A stretch of 64,000 nt of DNA from Burkholderia arboris. GTDB lineage: Bacteria > Pseudomonadota > Gammaproteobacteria > Burkholderiales > Burkholderiaceae. A program made the position numbers and the translations under genes. The stretch is taken from contig NZ_CABVPX010000002.1 of the NCBI RefSeq assembly GCF_902499125.1, positions 310,001 to 374,000 on the forward strand. The letters are read 5' to 3'. The notes under the pieces were generated by a model. It saw nothing but the letters and a program-made list of their open reading frames with translations, did not search any database and had not been told where the DNA came from. How positions within the stretch are numbered: position 1 is the first letter of the stretch; every line of letters begins with the position of its first letter. Positions 53,448-62,215 of this stretch are shown piece after piece.

Positions 53448-54604
53448 GACGTCAGCACCACGCCGGCCGTCGCGCTCCAGCGCACGTAGATCTCGTCGCC
53501 GAGCGCCGGCGTGTCGAGCTCGGAAATCGCGAGGCTCGACACGTTCGCGATCACCGTCTTGCCCGCGTCGAGCTTCACGTGATACAGCGAATAGCCGCCC
53601 ATGTACGCGACGTTGCTGATCCTGCCGCGCGCCCAGTTGAACGCGCCTTCGGGCGGCTTGCGCGTGAGCGCGATCCGCTCGGGACGCACCGACACCGTCA
53701 CCGGCATGCCGAGCGGGCCCGAGATCCCGTGGCTCACGTACAGCCGGCTCGGCAGCTCCGGCGATTCGATGTACACGTGGTCGGGTTCGTCCTCGACGGT
53801 CACGCCGTCGAACAGGTTCGTCGAGCCGATAAATTCGGCCGAGAAGCGGCTGTTCGGGTATTCGTACACCTCGTTCGGCGAGCCGATCTGCACGATCTGG
53901 CCTTCGCTCATCACCGCGAGGCGGTTGGCCATCGTCATCGCTTCTTCCTGGTCGTGCGTGACCATGATGCAGGTGACGCCGACCTTGTTCAGGATGTTGA
54001 CGAGCTCGATCTGCGTGCGCTGGCGGATCTGCTTGTCGAGCGCGGACATCGGCTCGTCGAGCAGCAGCAGCTTCGGGCGCTTGACCAGCGAACGCGCGAG
54101 CGCGACGCGCTGCTGCTGGCCGCCGGACAGTTGATGCGGCTTGCGCTTCGCGTACTTGCTCATCTGCACGAGTTCGAGCGCCGACGCGACGCGCTCCTTC
54201 AGCTCGGCCTTCGGCGTGCCTTCCTGCTTCAGCCCGAACGCGACGTTCGACTCGACCGACATGTGCGGGAACAGCGCGTACGACTGGAACATCATGTTCA
54301 CGGGCCGCTTGTACGGCGGCATCTGCGCGAGGTCCTCGCCGTCGATCAGGATCTTGCCCGACGTGACCGTCTCGAGGCCCGCGAGCATCCGCAGCAACGT
54401 CGACTTGCCGCAGCCCGAGCTGCCGAGCAGCGCGAACAGCTCGCCCTGGCGCACGGTCAGGTTGACGCTGCGCACGGCTTCGGTGTCGCCGAATTTCTTG
54501 ACGACGTCGACGATCTGGACAAAGTTCTCGGCGCGCGCATCGGCGCCGGAGGAGGAAACGGAGAACGGCGCGCCCGCAACCGGCGCACCCGACTGGCTAT
54601 TCAT
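53444..54604 (-). CDS. potG: Putrescine ABC transporter ATPase PotG
   Basis: 386 residues. Walker A GSSGCGKST, Q loop FQSYALFPHM, signature LSGGQQQRVALARSL, Walker B LLLLDEPMSALD, switch His in VTHDQEEAM. C-terminal TOBE domain (GRISNVAYMGGYSLYHVKLD) as in polyamine and sugar importers. The N-terminal 25 residues are Ser/Ala-rich and extra. It energises PotH/PotI. Confidence 0.92.
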   Translation of the reverse strand: MNSQSGAPVAGAPFSVSSSGADARAENFVQIVDVVKKFGDTEAVRSVNLTVRQGELFALLGSSGCGKSTLLRMLAGLETVTSGKILIDGEDLAQMPPYKRPVNMMFQSYALFPHMSVESNVAFGLKQEGTPKAELKERVASALELVQMSKYAKRKPHQLSGGQQQRVALARSLVKRPKLLLLDEPMSALDKQIRQRTQIELVNILNKVGVTCIMVTHDQEEAMTMANRLAVMSEGQIVQIGSPNEVYEYPNSRFSAEFIGSTNLFDGVTVEDEPDHVYIESPELPSRLYVSHGISGPLGMPVTVSVRPERIALTRKPPEGAFNWARGRISNVAYMGGYSLYHVKLDAGKTVIANVSSLAISELDTPALGDEIYVRWSATAGVVLTS

Positions 54605-54637
54605 GATGTGCTGCTTCTCTCCTGCGTTAGACGAACA

Positions 54638-54662
54638 AAGCCCCCGGGGGCACCAGGGGCTT
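54638..54662 (-). promoter_or_regulatory. Stem-loop between potF and potG
   Basis: AAGCCCC / GGGGCTT (7 bp) around an 11-base loop in the 86-bp gap; followed on the minus strand by TGTT. Such hairpins after a binding-protein gene often lower expression of the downstream membrane genes relative to the abundant binding protein. Confidence 0.5.
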
Positions 54663-54690
54663 CATGACTGCTGGTTCACTTCGGCTCGCG

Positions 54691-55785
54691 TCAGCGGCCC
54701 GACTTCAGCTCGGTCCACAGACGCGTCTGCAGACGCTGGATTTCAGGCGGCAGCGGCTTGAGCAGGAACAGCGTCTTCACGACGTCGGCCGGCGGGTAGA
54801 CGGCCGGGTCGTTCGCGACGTCGGGCCGTACGTACTTGCGGGCCTCGGCGTTGGCGCTCGGGTAGTACACCGCGTTCGTGATCGCCGCGTGCACCTTCGG
54901 ATCCTCGATGTAGTTGATCCACTGCAGCGCGGCATCCTTGTTCTTCGCGTCCTTCGGGATCGCCATCACGTCGAACCACACCGGTGCGCCGCCCTTCGGA
55001 ATGTAGTACTCGACCTTGTACGGCTTCTTCGCTTCGATCGCGCGATGCTTCGCGATCACGACGTCGCCCGACCAGCCGAACGCGAAGCAGATGTCGCCGC
55101 CGACCAGGTCGTTGATGTAGCCCGACGAGTTGAATTGCGTGATGTACGGGCGGATCTTCTTCAGCACTTCCATCGCGGCCTTGTAGTCGGCCGGGTTCGT
55201 GCTCATCGGATCCTTGCCGATGTAGTGTAGCGTCGCCGCGAACATCTGGTCGGGCGCGTCGAGCACCGACACGCCGCAGGTCTTCAGCTTCGAGATGTTT
55301 TCCGGCTTGAACAGGATGTCCCAGTTGTCGAGCGGCACCTTGCCGAGCGCCTGCTGCGCCTTCGTCAGGTTGTACGCGAGACCGGTCGTGCCGTACGCCC
55401 AGGGCACCGAGAACTTGTTGCCCGGATCGGCGCCGGCGACGAGCGCCATCAGTTGCGGATCGAGGTACTTGAGGTTCGGCAGCTTCGACTTGTCGAGCGG
55501 CGCGAAGATGCCGGCGGCGATCTGCTTGCCCGCGTAGTTGCTGGTCGGCACGACGATGTCGTAGCCCGAGCTGCCCGTCAGCAGCTTCGCCTGCAGCGTG
55601 TCGTCGCTGTCGTAGTTGTCGTAGCGGACCTTGACGCCCGTCTGTTTCTCGAAGTTCGGGATCGTGTCCTTCGCAATGTAGTCCGACCAGTTATAGACAT
55701 TGAGCTGCGTATCCTTCGCCGCTGCCGCCGACGCACCCACGCACAGCGCGAGCGCTGCGAACCGGCCCACTACCTTTGCTTTCAT
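54691..55785 (-). CDS. potF: Polyamine-binding periplasmic protein PotF
   Basis: 364 residues. Signal peptide MKAKVVGRFAALALCVGASA (cleaved after AAAA). Typical PotD/PotF start TQLNVYNWSDYIAKDTIPNF, then EKQTGVKVRYDNYDSDDTLQ and TSNYAGKQIAAGIFAPLDKS. Binds putrescine or a related polyamine. First gene of the operon. Confidence 0.92.
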   Translation of the reverse strand: MKAKVVGRFAALALCVGASAAAAKDTQLNVYNWSDYIAKDTIPNFEKQTGVKVRYDNYDSDDTLQAKLLTGSSGYDIVVPTSNYAGKQIAAGIFAPLDKSKLPNLKYLDPQLMALVAGADPGNKFSVPWAYGTTGLAYNLTKAQQALGKVPLDNWDILFKPENISKLKTCGVSVLDAPDQMFAATLHYIGKDPMSTNPADYKAAMEVLKKIRPYITQFNSSGYINDLVGGDICFAFGWSGDVVIAKHRAIEAKKPYKVEYYIPKGGAPVWFDVMAIPKDAKNKDAALQWINYIEDPKVHAAITNAVYYPSANAEARKYVRPDVANDPAVYPPADVVKTLFLLKPLPPEIQRLQTRLWTELKSGR

Positions 55786-56194
55786 CCCGATCTCCCTCCG
55801 GCCGGACGCGTTGCCCGGCTGCCGTCTGCCTCGTCACGGCGGCGCATTCTGGCGCGCCGCCCCTCGAAAACCCCGAAAACTACCATCATTCGCGCCCCGT
55901 CACAAAAAAATCATGCCGGTGTCGCGCAAACGGAACAGATTCCCGCCACTGGCCCGTCGGGCCGCCCGTGCGGCGGGGTGTTCCGGGGGAATTTTATCGG
56001 GTAATCGGCCGCTGTCCACCGGGAAAAACGGGCAGCGGCGAAACTGCGTGCGCGGGCCGTCCGGCACCTGCGCCGGACGGCCCGCCGTACTGTCACGCTC
56101 CCGCACCGGGACAGCATGCCGGCGCCACCGCCCGAGCCGGCCGCCGCGATGGATTAAAATGGCGGCTGACGATTCAACTGCGCGAACCCTTCCA
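55786..56194. other. Divergent intergenic region potF / DUF1289 gene, 409 bp
   Basis: Carries the potF promoter (see 55877-55905) near its left end. The remaining 290 bp have open frames of low complexity in plus frames but no family signature, signal peptide or ribosome binding site, so I call no gene there. Confidence 0.5.
55877..55905 (-). promoter_or_regulatory. Candidate sigma-70 promoter of potFGHI
   Basis: On the minus strand TTGTGA (55905-55900), 17 bases, TAGTTT (55882-55877). Ninety-two bases before the potF start. Reasonable -35 (TTGaca-like) and good -10 (TAnnnT). Confidence 0.45.
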
Positions 56195-56398
56195 ATGGCC
56201 TCCAATCTCCACGACCTGCCCGACAGCCCCTGCATCGGCGTGTGCTCGACCCTCTTCGACGAAGTCTGCAAGGGCTGCGGCCGCACGGCCGCCGAAGTGT
56301 CGAACTGGGTGTTCCTGAGCGACGACGAAAAACATGCGGTGTGGGAACGCATCACACGCGAAGGCACCGCGATGCGCTTCCAGTACGACAAGCTGTAA
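56195..56398 (+). CDS. DUF1289 cysteine-motif protein
   Basis: 67 residues. DSPCIGVCSTLFDEVCKGCG is the DUF1289 pattern of four Cys (C-x3-C-x7-C-x2-C), expected to bind zinc or an iron-sulfur cluster. Then RTAAEVSNWVFLSDDEKHAV. Function not known. Two in-frame ATGs (56159, 56195) are possible; the shorter is the usual family length. Confidence 0.8.
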   Translation: MASNLHDLPDSPCIGVCSTLFDEVCKGCGRTAAEVSNWVFLSDDEKHAVWERITREGTAMRFQYDKL

Positions 56399-56409
56399 AC
56401 CGGCCGCGC

Positions 56410-56441
56410 AAAAAAAAGCGGCATGCCGACCGCCATGCCGC
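56410..56441 (-). terminator. Terminator of ompW
   Basis: Stem GCGGCATG / CATGCCGC (56418-56441, loop of 8), followed on the minus strand by eight T residues (56410-56417). Located 30 bases beyond the ompW stop. Confidence 0.8.
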
Positions 56442-56471
56442 CAACCCCAACTCTGTTCTATTCCCGTCGCG

Positions 56472-57113
56472 TCAGAACTTCATCCCGACGCCCACGCCGA
56501 CGATCAACGGATCGATGTGCAGCGTGCCGATGCCCTTGTCGCCCAGCGTCGCATCGGTGCTCATCCAGATCTTCTTCACGTCGACGTTCATGAACACCTT
56601 CTTCGTCACCTGCACGTCCACGCCGAACTGCAATGCGGGGCCGAAGCTGCTCTTGTTGATCGACACGCCCTGCCCGCCGACGTTGAGCCCGTTGTTGTAG
56701 AAGTACGTGTAGTTCAACCCGGCGCCGACGTACGGGCGCACCTTGCCCGCATGGTTGAAGTGATACTGCAGCAGCAGCGTCGGCGGCAGCACGCCCACGC
56801 CGCCGAGATTGCCGAGGCTCGACGTCATCTGGTGCCGCGACGTGCCGAGGATCAGCTCGACGCCAAGGTAATCGCGGATCATGTACGTGAAGTCGAGTTC
56901 CGGCACGATCGCGTTGTTCACGCCCGTGTTGATTGCGCCGAGCGTGTCGCTCGCGCGCTCGTTCGGCTGGATGCTGATCGCGCGAAGCCGAACCAGTACG
57001 TCACCCTGGTTGATGCCGTCGCCCGGCGATGCCGCGTGCGACAGCGAAGGCATCGCAACGAGGCTTGCCGCGACGGCGGCAGCGGTGACACAAGTTCGAA
57101 TCGTTTTATGCAT
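56472..57113 (-). CDS. ompW: OmpW-family outer-membrane protein
   Basis: 213 residues. Signal peptide MHKTIRTCVTAAAVAASLVA MPSLSHA, then GDVLVRLRAISIQPNERASD, a beta-barrel with alternating hydrophobics, YHFNHAGKVRPYVGAGLNYT, and a terminal aromatic Phe (VGVGMKF) used by the BAM complex. OmpW forms an eight-stranded barrel for small hydrophobic molecules. Confidence 0.9.
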   Translation of the reverse strand: MHKTIRTCVTAAAVAASLVAMPSLSHAASPGDGINQGDVLVRLRAISIQPNERASDTLGAINTGVNNAIVPELDFTYMIRDYLGVELILGTSRHQMTSSLGNLGGVGVLPPTLLLQYHFNHAGKVRPYVGAGLNYTYFYNNGLNVGGQGVSINKSSFGPALQFGVDVQVTKKVFMNVDVKKIWMSTDATLGDKGIGTLHIDPLIVGVGVGMKF

Positions 57114-57178
57114 GGTACGGACCCCCAAAGAATGGTTTCCATTCTCCCTGTAGGGTCTTTTCGCCATCTTGATATTGG

Positions 57179-58369
57179 TCAAGCCAGCGTAAACGTGGGG
57201 CGGTTTGCCGCAGGCTCGGCCGCGCAGCCTGTCAGCAGCAGGTCGAGCAGATCGCGCACGCTGCGGATCGCACGGCCGAACGGCAACGCTTCGCGGCCAC
57301 GGAAGAACAGCCCGTTCGCGACGTCGCCGCGCAGCGCGGCCGCGAGCCGCGTGTCGATGCAGAAGTGGCCGAACTTCTCGATGCCGTCGCGCAAACCGCA
57401 TACGCTCAGGCATTCGAGCGCGGTCGGGCAGCGCTGCTTCAGTGCGCCGAGCTTGGTCCGGATGCGCGTCTCGTTGCGCAGGTAACGATCGAGCCACGGC
57501 GTCTTCACAGCCCGCGCGGGCAGCCCCGTCACGCTGACGAATTCGACGATGTCGTCGGGCGTCGCATCGGCGAGCACGCGCTTGAAATGCGGATGCGCAT
57601 CGCCCTCTTCGGTCACCGCGAACGGCGTTCCGACCTGCACGCCGTTTGCACCGGCCGCGAACGCCGCACGCACCGTGTCGTGACTGTTGATCCCGCCCGC
57701 AACGATCAGCGGAATCGTTTCGCGTGCGAGACCGAGCGACGCCATCACCTGTGCGGTCTCGTCCAGCACGCGAGCGAAATCGAAGCGGCCGTCGTGCATG
57801 TCGTCGATCTGCGTGACGCCGAGGTGGCCGCCCGCATGCGCCGGATGCTCGATCACGATCGCATCGGGCAGGCGCCCTTTCTTCATCCACTTCTTCAGCA
57901 CCAGTGCGATCCCGCGGCTGTCCGACAGGATCGGGATCAGCGCGATGTCGCGTCCTTGCGTGAGGTCGGGCAGATCGAGCGGCAGGCCCGCGCCCATCAC
58001 GATCGCGTCAGCGCCCTCGTCGCACGCGACACGCACGTAATCCGCGTGCGCGCTCACGGCCTTCATCACGTTGACCGCGATCATCCCGCGCCCTTCGCTG
58101 TAAGTCTTCGCGAGACGGATCTCGCGGGCGAGCGCGTCGAGGTTCGCGGCTTCGAGCGTCGCGCGATCGGGTTGCGCGCGGCAGCGTGCCAGCAGGTCCG
58201 CGTGATGGTGGCGCAGGTCGATGCTCGCGATCGTGCCGACCGCGCCTTCGCGCGCGACGCTGCCGGCCAGCCGGTGTGCGGAGATGCCGACGCCCATGCC
58301 GCCCTGCACGACAGGCAGCAAGGTGCGGCCGCGAATCGTCAGCGGCGGAAAGGAAGTGCGTACGGTCAT
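57179..58369 (-). CDS. Nitronate monooxygenase (NMO)-family FMN enzyme
   Basis: 396 residues, TIM barrel. FMN-binding VVQGGMGVGISAHRLAGSVA, AHAGGHLG, and ALIVAGGINSHDTVRAAFAA-like segment (PLIVAGGINSHDTVRA). NMO-type enzymes oxidise nitroalkanes or act as NAD(P)H:quinone reductases. C-terminal extension (LDRYLRNETRIRTKLGALKQ and CLSVCGLRDG) is typical of the longer class. Stands alone between two terminators. Confidence 0.85.
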   Translation of the reverse strand: MTVRTSFPPLTIRGRTLLPVVQGGMGVGISAHRLAGSVAREGAVGTIASIDLRHHHADLLARCRAQPDRATLEAANLDALAREIRLAKTYSEGRGMIAVNVMKAVSAHADYVRVACDEGADAIVMGAGLPLDLPDLTQGRDIALIPILSDSRGIALVLKKWMKKGRLPDAIVIEHPAHAGGHLGVTQIDDMHDGRFDFARVLDETAQVMASLGLARETIPLIVAGGINSHDTVRAAFAAGANGVQVGTPFAVTEEGDAHPHFKRVLADATPDDIVEFVSVTGLPARAVKTPWLDRYLRNETRIRTKLGALKQRCPTALECLSVCGLRDGIEKFGHFCIDTRLAAALRGDVANGLFFRGREALPFGRAIRSVRDLLDLLLTGCAAEPAANRPTFTLA

Positions 58370-58440
58370 CTGAAACCTCGTCGGAACATCGGAACCGCGA
58401 TGATCGACGATCCACCGACGCGCACCTTGACGGCCGTCAA

Positions 58441-58469
58441 TAAAAAAACGGCACGCGAGCGTGCCGTTT
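58441..58469 (-). terminator. Terminator of the aldehyde dehydrogenase gene
   Basis: Stem AAACGGCACGC / GCGTGCCGTTT (58446-58469), then a T-tract on the minus strand (complement of TAAAAAAA at 58441-58448). Twenty-three bases beyond the stop. Confidence 0.85.
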
Positions 58470-58492
58470 CCGGTTCATGCCGTCGGAAGCGT

Positions 58493-59929
58493 TCAGGCAG
58501 GCTTCGCCGGCTTCAGTTGCATCGACTTGTACTCGAGATACTCTTCGAGCCCGTACACGCCGTTCTCGCGGCCATGCCCCGACTGCTTGTAGCCGCCGAA
58601 CGGCGCCGCGCCGTTCCACGTGCCGCCATTGATGTCGACCTGCCCCGTGCGGATGCGGCGCGCGACGCCCATGGCGCGTTCGTCGCTGCCGGCCCACACC
58701 GCGCCGCCGAGCCCGTACGGCGAATCGTTCGCGATGCGCACGGCCTCGTCTTCATCGCGATACGTGATGATCGACAGCACCGGCCCGAAGATTTCTTCCT
58801 GCGCGATCGTCGATTTCGGATCGACGCGGCCGAACACCGTCGGTTTCACGAAGAAGCCCTTCGCGAGTCCTTCCGGCAAACCGGTGCCGCCCGTCACGAG
58901 CTCCGCGCCTTCGTCGATCCCGCGCTGGATGTACGCCTGCACGCGTTGCTGCTGGACGGCCGACGCGAGTGCGCCGAGACGGGTTGCGTCCTGCCGCGGA
59001 TCGCCCGCGACGTACGTTTCGGCCGCCGCTTTCGCGATCTCGCGCGCTTCGTCGTAGCGTGCTTCCGGCACCAGCATGCGCGTGTGCGCGGAGCAGGTCT
59101 GCCCCGCGTTCAGGTAGCACGCGTTGACCGTGCCCTTCACCGCCGTCGCGAAATCGGCGTCGTCGAGGATCACCGACGCCGACTTGCCGCCCAGCTCCAG
59201 CGCGACGCGCTTGACGCCCGCGGCCGCCAGTTCGGCCACGCGCTTGCCCGCGCGCGTCGAGCCCGTGAACGACACCATGTCGACGTCCGGATCGGTGGCC
59301 AGCACTTCGCCGACGACCGGCCCGTACCCGCACACGAGGTTGAACACGCCGGCCGGCAACCCGGCTTCGTGTATCGCTTCGGCGAGCATGAACGCGTTGA
59401 GCGGTGCGACTTCGGACGGCTTCAGGACGACCGTGCAGCCGGCCGCGAGCGCCGGCGCGACCTTCAGCGTGACCTGGTTCAGCGGGTAGTTCCACGGCGT
59501 GATCGCCGCGACGACGCCGACCGGCTCGCGCACCACGAGCGAGTTGCCGACCTGTGCCTCGAATTCGAACGATTCGGCGAGTTTCGCGTACGCTTTCCAG
59601 TTGTAGATCGGGCCGCCGACCTGGATCGCGCGCGACAGCTTGATCGGCATCCCGACTTCGCCGGTGATCGATTGCGCAAGCTCCTCGCTGCGCGCCTGCA
59701 GATGCTCGACGATCTTGCGCAGGTAGCCCGCGCGCGTCGCGGCCGGCGTGGCGGCCCATGCGTCGAAGGCTGCGCGCGCCGCACGGATCGCGTCCTGCGC
59801 GTCGGATGCGACGCCCTCGGGAATTCGCCCGATCACGGCCTCGGTGCCCGAGTCGATCACGTCGATCGTGCCGGTGCCGGCCGGTTTGCGCCATGCGCCG
59901 TCGATGTAGAACTGGTCGTAGATTTTCAT
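58493..59929 (-). CDS. NAD(P)-dependent aldehyde dehydrogenase
   Basis: 478 residues, full ALDH length. Catalytic Cys in [16 protein letters not shown], general-base Glu in [15 protein letters not shown], cofactor region [19 protein letters not shown], and a C-terminal [20 protein letters not shown]. Substrate not decidable; the N-terminus [16 protein letters not shown] suits broad-range ALDHs. Start 59929 follows GGAGG. Confidence 0.9.
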   Translation of the reverse strand: MKIYDQFYIDGAWRKPAGTGTIDVIDSGTEAVIGRIPEGVASDAQDAIRAARAAFDAWAATPAATRAGYLRKIVEHLQARSEELAQSITGEVGMPIKLSRAIQVGGPIYNWKAYAKLAESFEFEAQVGNSLVVREPVGVVAAITPWNYPLNQVTLKVAPALAAGCTVVLKPSEVAPLNAFMLAEAIHEAGLPAGVFNLVCGYGPVVGEVLATDPDVDMVSFTGSTRAGKRVAELAAAGVKRVALELGGKSASVILDDADFATAVKGTVNACYLNAGQTCSAHTRMLVPEARYDEAREIAKAAAETYVAGDPRQDATRLGALASAVQQQRVQAYIQRGIDEGAELVTGGTGLPEGLAKGFFVKPTVFGRVDPKSTIAQEEIFGPVLSIITYRDEDEAVRIANDSPYGLGGAVWAGSDERAMGVARRIRTGQVDINGGTWNGAAPFGGYKQSGHGRENGVYGLEEYLEYKSMQLKPAKPA

Positions 59930-60196
59930 CGCTTTCCGCCTCCAGGGAAGCCGACATTCTAGCGAGCGTTTCGGTTTCCCGGTATGACGATTGACAGCCT
60001 TTCGAAAGGACCCGGACGCCGTCGGGCCGCCGCTTCGCCGCCGGTCGCGCGCGCCGGCACGGCATTCGCGTCCCGCCGCCGCGTCAGCATCTGCCCGGGT
60101 GCGCGGCCGGGCCCGCATCGTGCTATGTTTTTATTATCGGCACCGGGCCATTGCGGCCGGCGCCGCCCGGAATCGACGCATCTCGTGAGCGCTGCC

Positions 60197-60562
60197 ATGT
60201 CCGACGCACCCCATACCCTCGGCTCGCAAGACCGCCTGGAGCTGCTTTGCTGGCTCACCTGCGGCAATCTCGGCGCGTTTTACCTCAACGAATCGTGGCC
60301 GGACGCCACGTTCCAGGTTCAGGCCGCGCACCGCTGGCTCGACCGCCATCACCGTCAGGCCGACTGGCTCGCGGTCGCGAAGCTCGCAGCGCTCGCGCAG
60401 GACATCGCGAAGCGGCATGCGGGGTTCGTCGACGCGTCGTGGGCGCGCGACGCAGTCGAGGAAATCGTCGATACCGACGATCTCGACTATCGCGCGAAAC
60501 TCGTGCAATGGGTGTACGAAGACTGCTGCAAGGCGCTCGCGGACAAGCGGCTGGCCGATTGA
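60197..60562 (+). CDS. Small cytoplasmic protein of unknown function
   Basis: 121 residues, mostly helical (QDRLELLCWLTCGNLGAFYL; AKLAALAQDIAKRHAGFVDA; DYRAKLVQWVYEDCCKALAD), acidic overall, with four Cys and several Trp. No known domain recognised. Start ATG 60197 lacks a clear ribosome binding site; GTG 60185 is an alternative. Likely real: long open frame with normal Burkholderia third-position bias. Confidence 0.55.
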   Translation: MSDAPHTLGSQDRLELLCWLTCGNLGAFYLNESWPDATFQVQAAHRWLDRHHRQADWLAVAKLAALAQDIAKRHAGFVDASWARDAVEEIVDTDDLDYRAKLVQWVYEDCCKALADKRLAD

Positions 60563-60722
60563 GGATCGAGCCGTCCACGGCCCCGCGTGCGCGCGGGTCG
60601 CGGCATCGCTTGGCACGATGCCGCTTCGGCTGATACCGATGTAACGGCCCGAATGGCCGACGGGGGCAGTCCACGCGCGCCGCCCCCCGGTGTGCCGGCA
60701 CGCGCGATGCGTGCCGCGGTGC

Positions 60723-61205
60723 TTACAGCAGCGACTTCGCCTGTGTCAGCACCTTGTCGCAGATCTGCTTGGTCACCTGCTGCTTCAGGCCACCGCCGCT
60801 CAGGTCGAGCTTGCCGCCGTTGCCCGCGTCGAGGATCCCGCTCGCACCGCTCGTATAGCCGCTGTCCGACGACGCATTGCCGCCGAGCTTGCCCATCAGC
60901 GCGTCCTTCACCGACGCTGCGCCACCGCCGGACGCGCCGCCGAGATAGTTGTTCTGGATGCAGAACTGCAGCAGGCCCGCGACGTTGCCGGTACTGCCCG
61001 GCGTCAGCGACGCGCCGCCGCCGCCCGTCAGCGCACCGCCGAGGCCGCCGAGGTTGCCGAGCGCCCCGCCCGCGCTGCCGCCCGAATCGCCGCCGCCGCC
61101 AACCTGCTTCAGGACATCGCCAAGCTGCGCATGGGCCACCGAAAACGGTGCGAGCAATCCGATCAGCGCGCCGGCAACGGTCGCGCGGTATAGACGTGCA
61201 TTCAT
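60723..61205 (-). CDS. DUF2501 (YjjA-like) exported protein
   Basis: 160 residues. Signal peptide MNARLYRATVAGALIGLLAP FSVAHA, a long Gly/Ser-rich stretch, then a conserved segment with single Cys pairs (LLQFCIQNNYLGG, KQICDKVLTQAKSLL) as in YjjA. Cys pair probably disulfide-bonded in the periplasm. Role unknown. Confidence 0.8.
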   Translation of the reverse strand: MNARLYRATVAGALIGLLAPFSVAHAQLGDVLKQVGGGGDSGGSAGGALGNLGGLGGALTGGGGASLTPGSTGNVAGLLQFCIQNNYLGGASGGGAASVKDALMGKLGGNASSDSGYTSGASGILDAGNGGKLDLSGGGLKQQVTKQICDKVLTQAKSLL

Positions 61206-61422
61206 GTGAAGCCTCCCGGTTGTGACTGCGTGAGTACGGCGAATTACCGCGAATCGAATCCAAGGATACTCAATCAACCGGGGCATGACAGCCTTCGCAG
61301 GCGGCCTGAAACGATCGAATGCGCGCGCTTGCTCGCCATTCCGTGTCGCCGGCACGCACGAAGCGTCATAGAATCGTCGTCGCCGGCCGTTCGGCCGCTC
61401 CGGCCCCGTCTCAACCTCGAAC

Positions 61423-61986
61423 ATGAAGGATGCTCGCGTGGCGCCCGCCCATCGATTTCTGCTGATCGCCGGTGCATCGGCCGCACTGATCGCCGGCTCC
61501 GGTGCCGCCGGTGCGGCGCCCCCGGCAGCGGCGACCGCATGCGCGTCGCCTGCGTTCGACCGCTATCCGGCACCCGCCGCCAGCGCGCCGCGCAAGCCGG
61601 CGGCGGCGCCCCGGCTCGCCGGCAAGGAAGCACGCCTGTACCGCACCGTCATTCGCGACGCATTCACGCAACCGGCCAATTTTGCCGGTCACTATCGCGT
61701 GGCGATCTGGGGTTGCGGAACGGATTGCCGGAATTTCGCGATCGTCGACGAATACACGGGCGCGACGTACACGATGCCCGGCGTGACCGCCATCTCGGGG
61801 GTGATGGGCAACGACGACGAGCGCGTCGACTTCCGTCCAGGCAGCACGCTTCTGATCGTCGCCGGCTGCTTCAACGACGCTTGCGACGACAGCAACGCGA
61901 AGGCGGCCCGGTTCTTCTACGAATGGACCGGCACCCGGCTGCGTCCGGCCGGCACCTGCCCGCTGGCGATCGCCCCCGTCGAATAG
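61423..61986 (+). CDS. Exported protein of unknown function
   Basis: 187 residues. Signal peptide (FLLIAGASAALIAGSGAAGA) and a beta-rich mature domain with several Cys (WGCGTDCRNF, GCFNDACDD) that could form two disulfides. The segment RTVIRDAFTQPANFAGHYRV recurs in many beta-proteobacterial unknowns. No enzymatic motif. ATG 61423 or GTG 61438 may be the start. Confidence 0.6.
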   Translation: MKDARVAPAHRFLLIAGASAALIAGSGAAGAAPPAAATACASPAFDRYPAPAASAPRKPAAAPRLAGKEARLYRTVIRDAFTQPANFAGHYRVAIWGCGTDCRNFAIVDEYTGATYTMPGVTAISGVMGNDDERVDFRPGSTLLIVAGCFNDACDDSNAKAARFFYEWTGTRLRPAGTCPLAIAPVE

Positions 61987-62120
61987 GCGGCCGGTTCGCA
62001 ACGCGCATGCGACGACGATTCCCCCAGCGGTGCGCGACACCGACGACGTTCGAGCGGATCCACGCTCGAACGCAAGCGGTTTCGCGTAACCAAGACCGTG
62101 TCATGCCCGGCACGGCCGCG

Positions 62121-62181
62121 TTCGTATTTCGGCGCCTTCGTTCGCATGCCCCCGTTTCCGCGCGCTGACGCATCCTATCCT
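62121..62181 (+). promoter_or_regulatory. hrpII-box-like promoter (TTCG-N16-TTCG) before the effector-like gene
   Basis: TTCG at 62121-62124, 16 bases, TTCG at 62141-62144, then 31 bases to TATCCT at 62176-62181. This matches the hrpII box plus -10 (YANNNT) set-up used by HrpB in Ralstonia, and also the relaxed PIP box TTCGB-N15-TTCGB. Start codon 34 bases after the -10. By-eye match; TTCG is common in G+C-rich genomes, so the chance rate matters. Confidence 0.5.
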
Positions 62182-62215
62182 GCACGCATGTCCTTTGTTT
62201 TTGACGGAGCTCACG

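Noticed and set aside
55700..56158. Plus-strand extension in front of the DUF1289 gene
   Set aside because: It crosses the potF start region and its sequence is Arg/Pro-rich without motifs; family length fits the short form.
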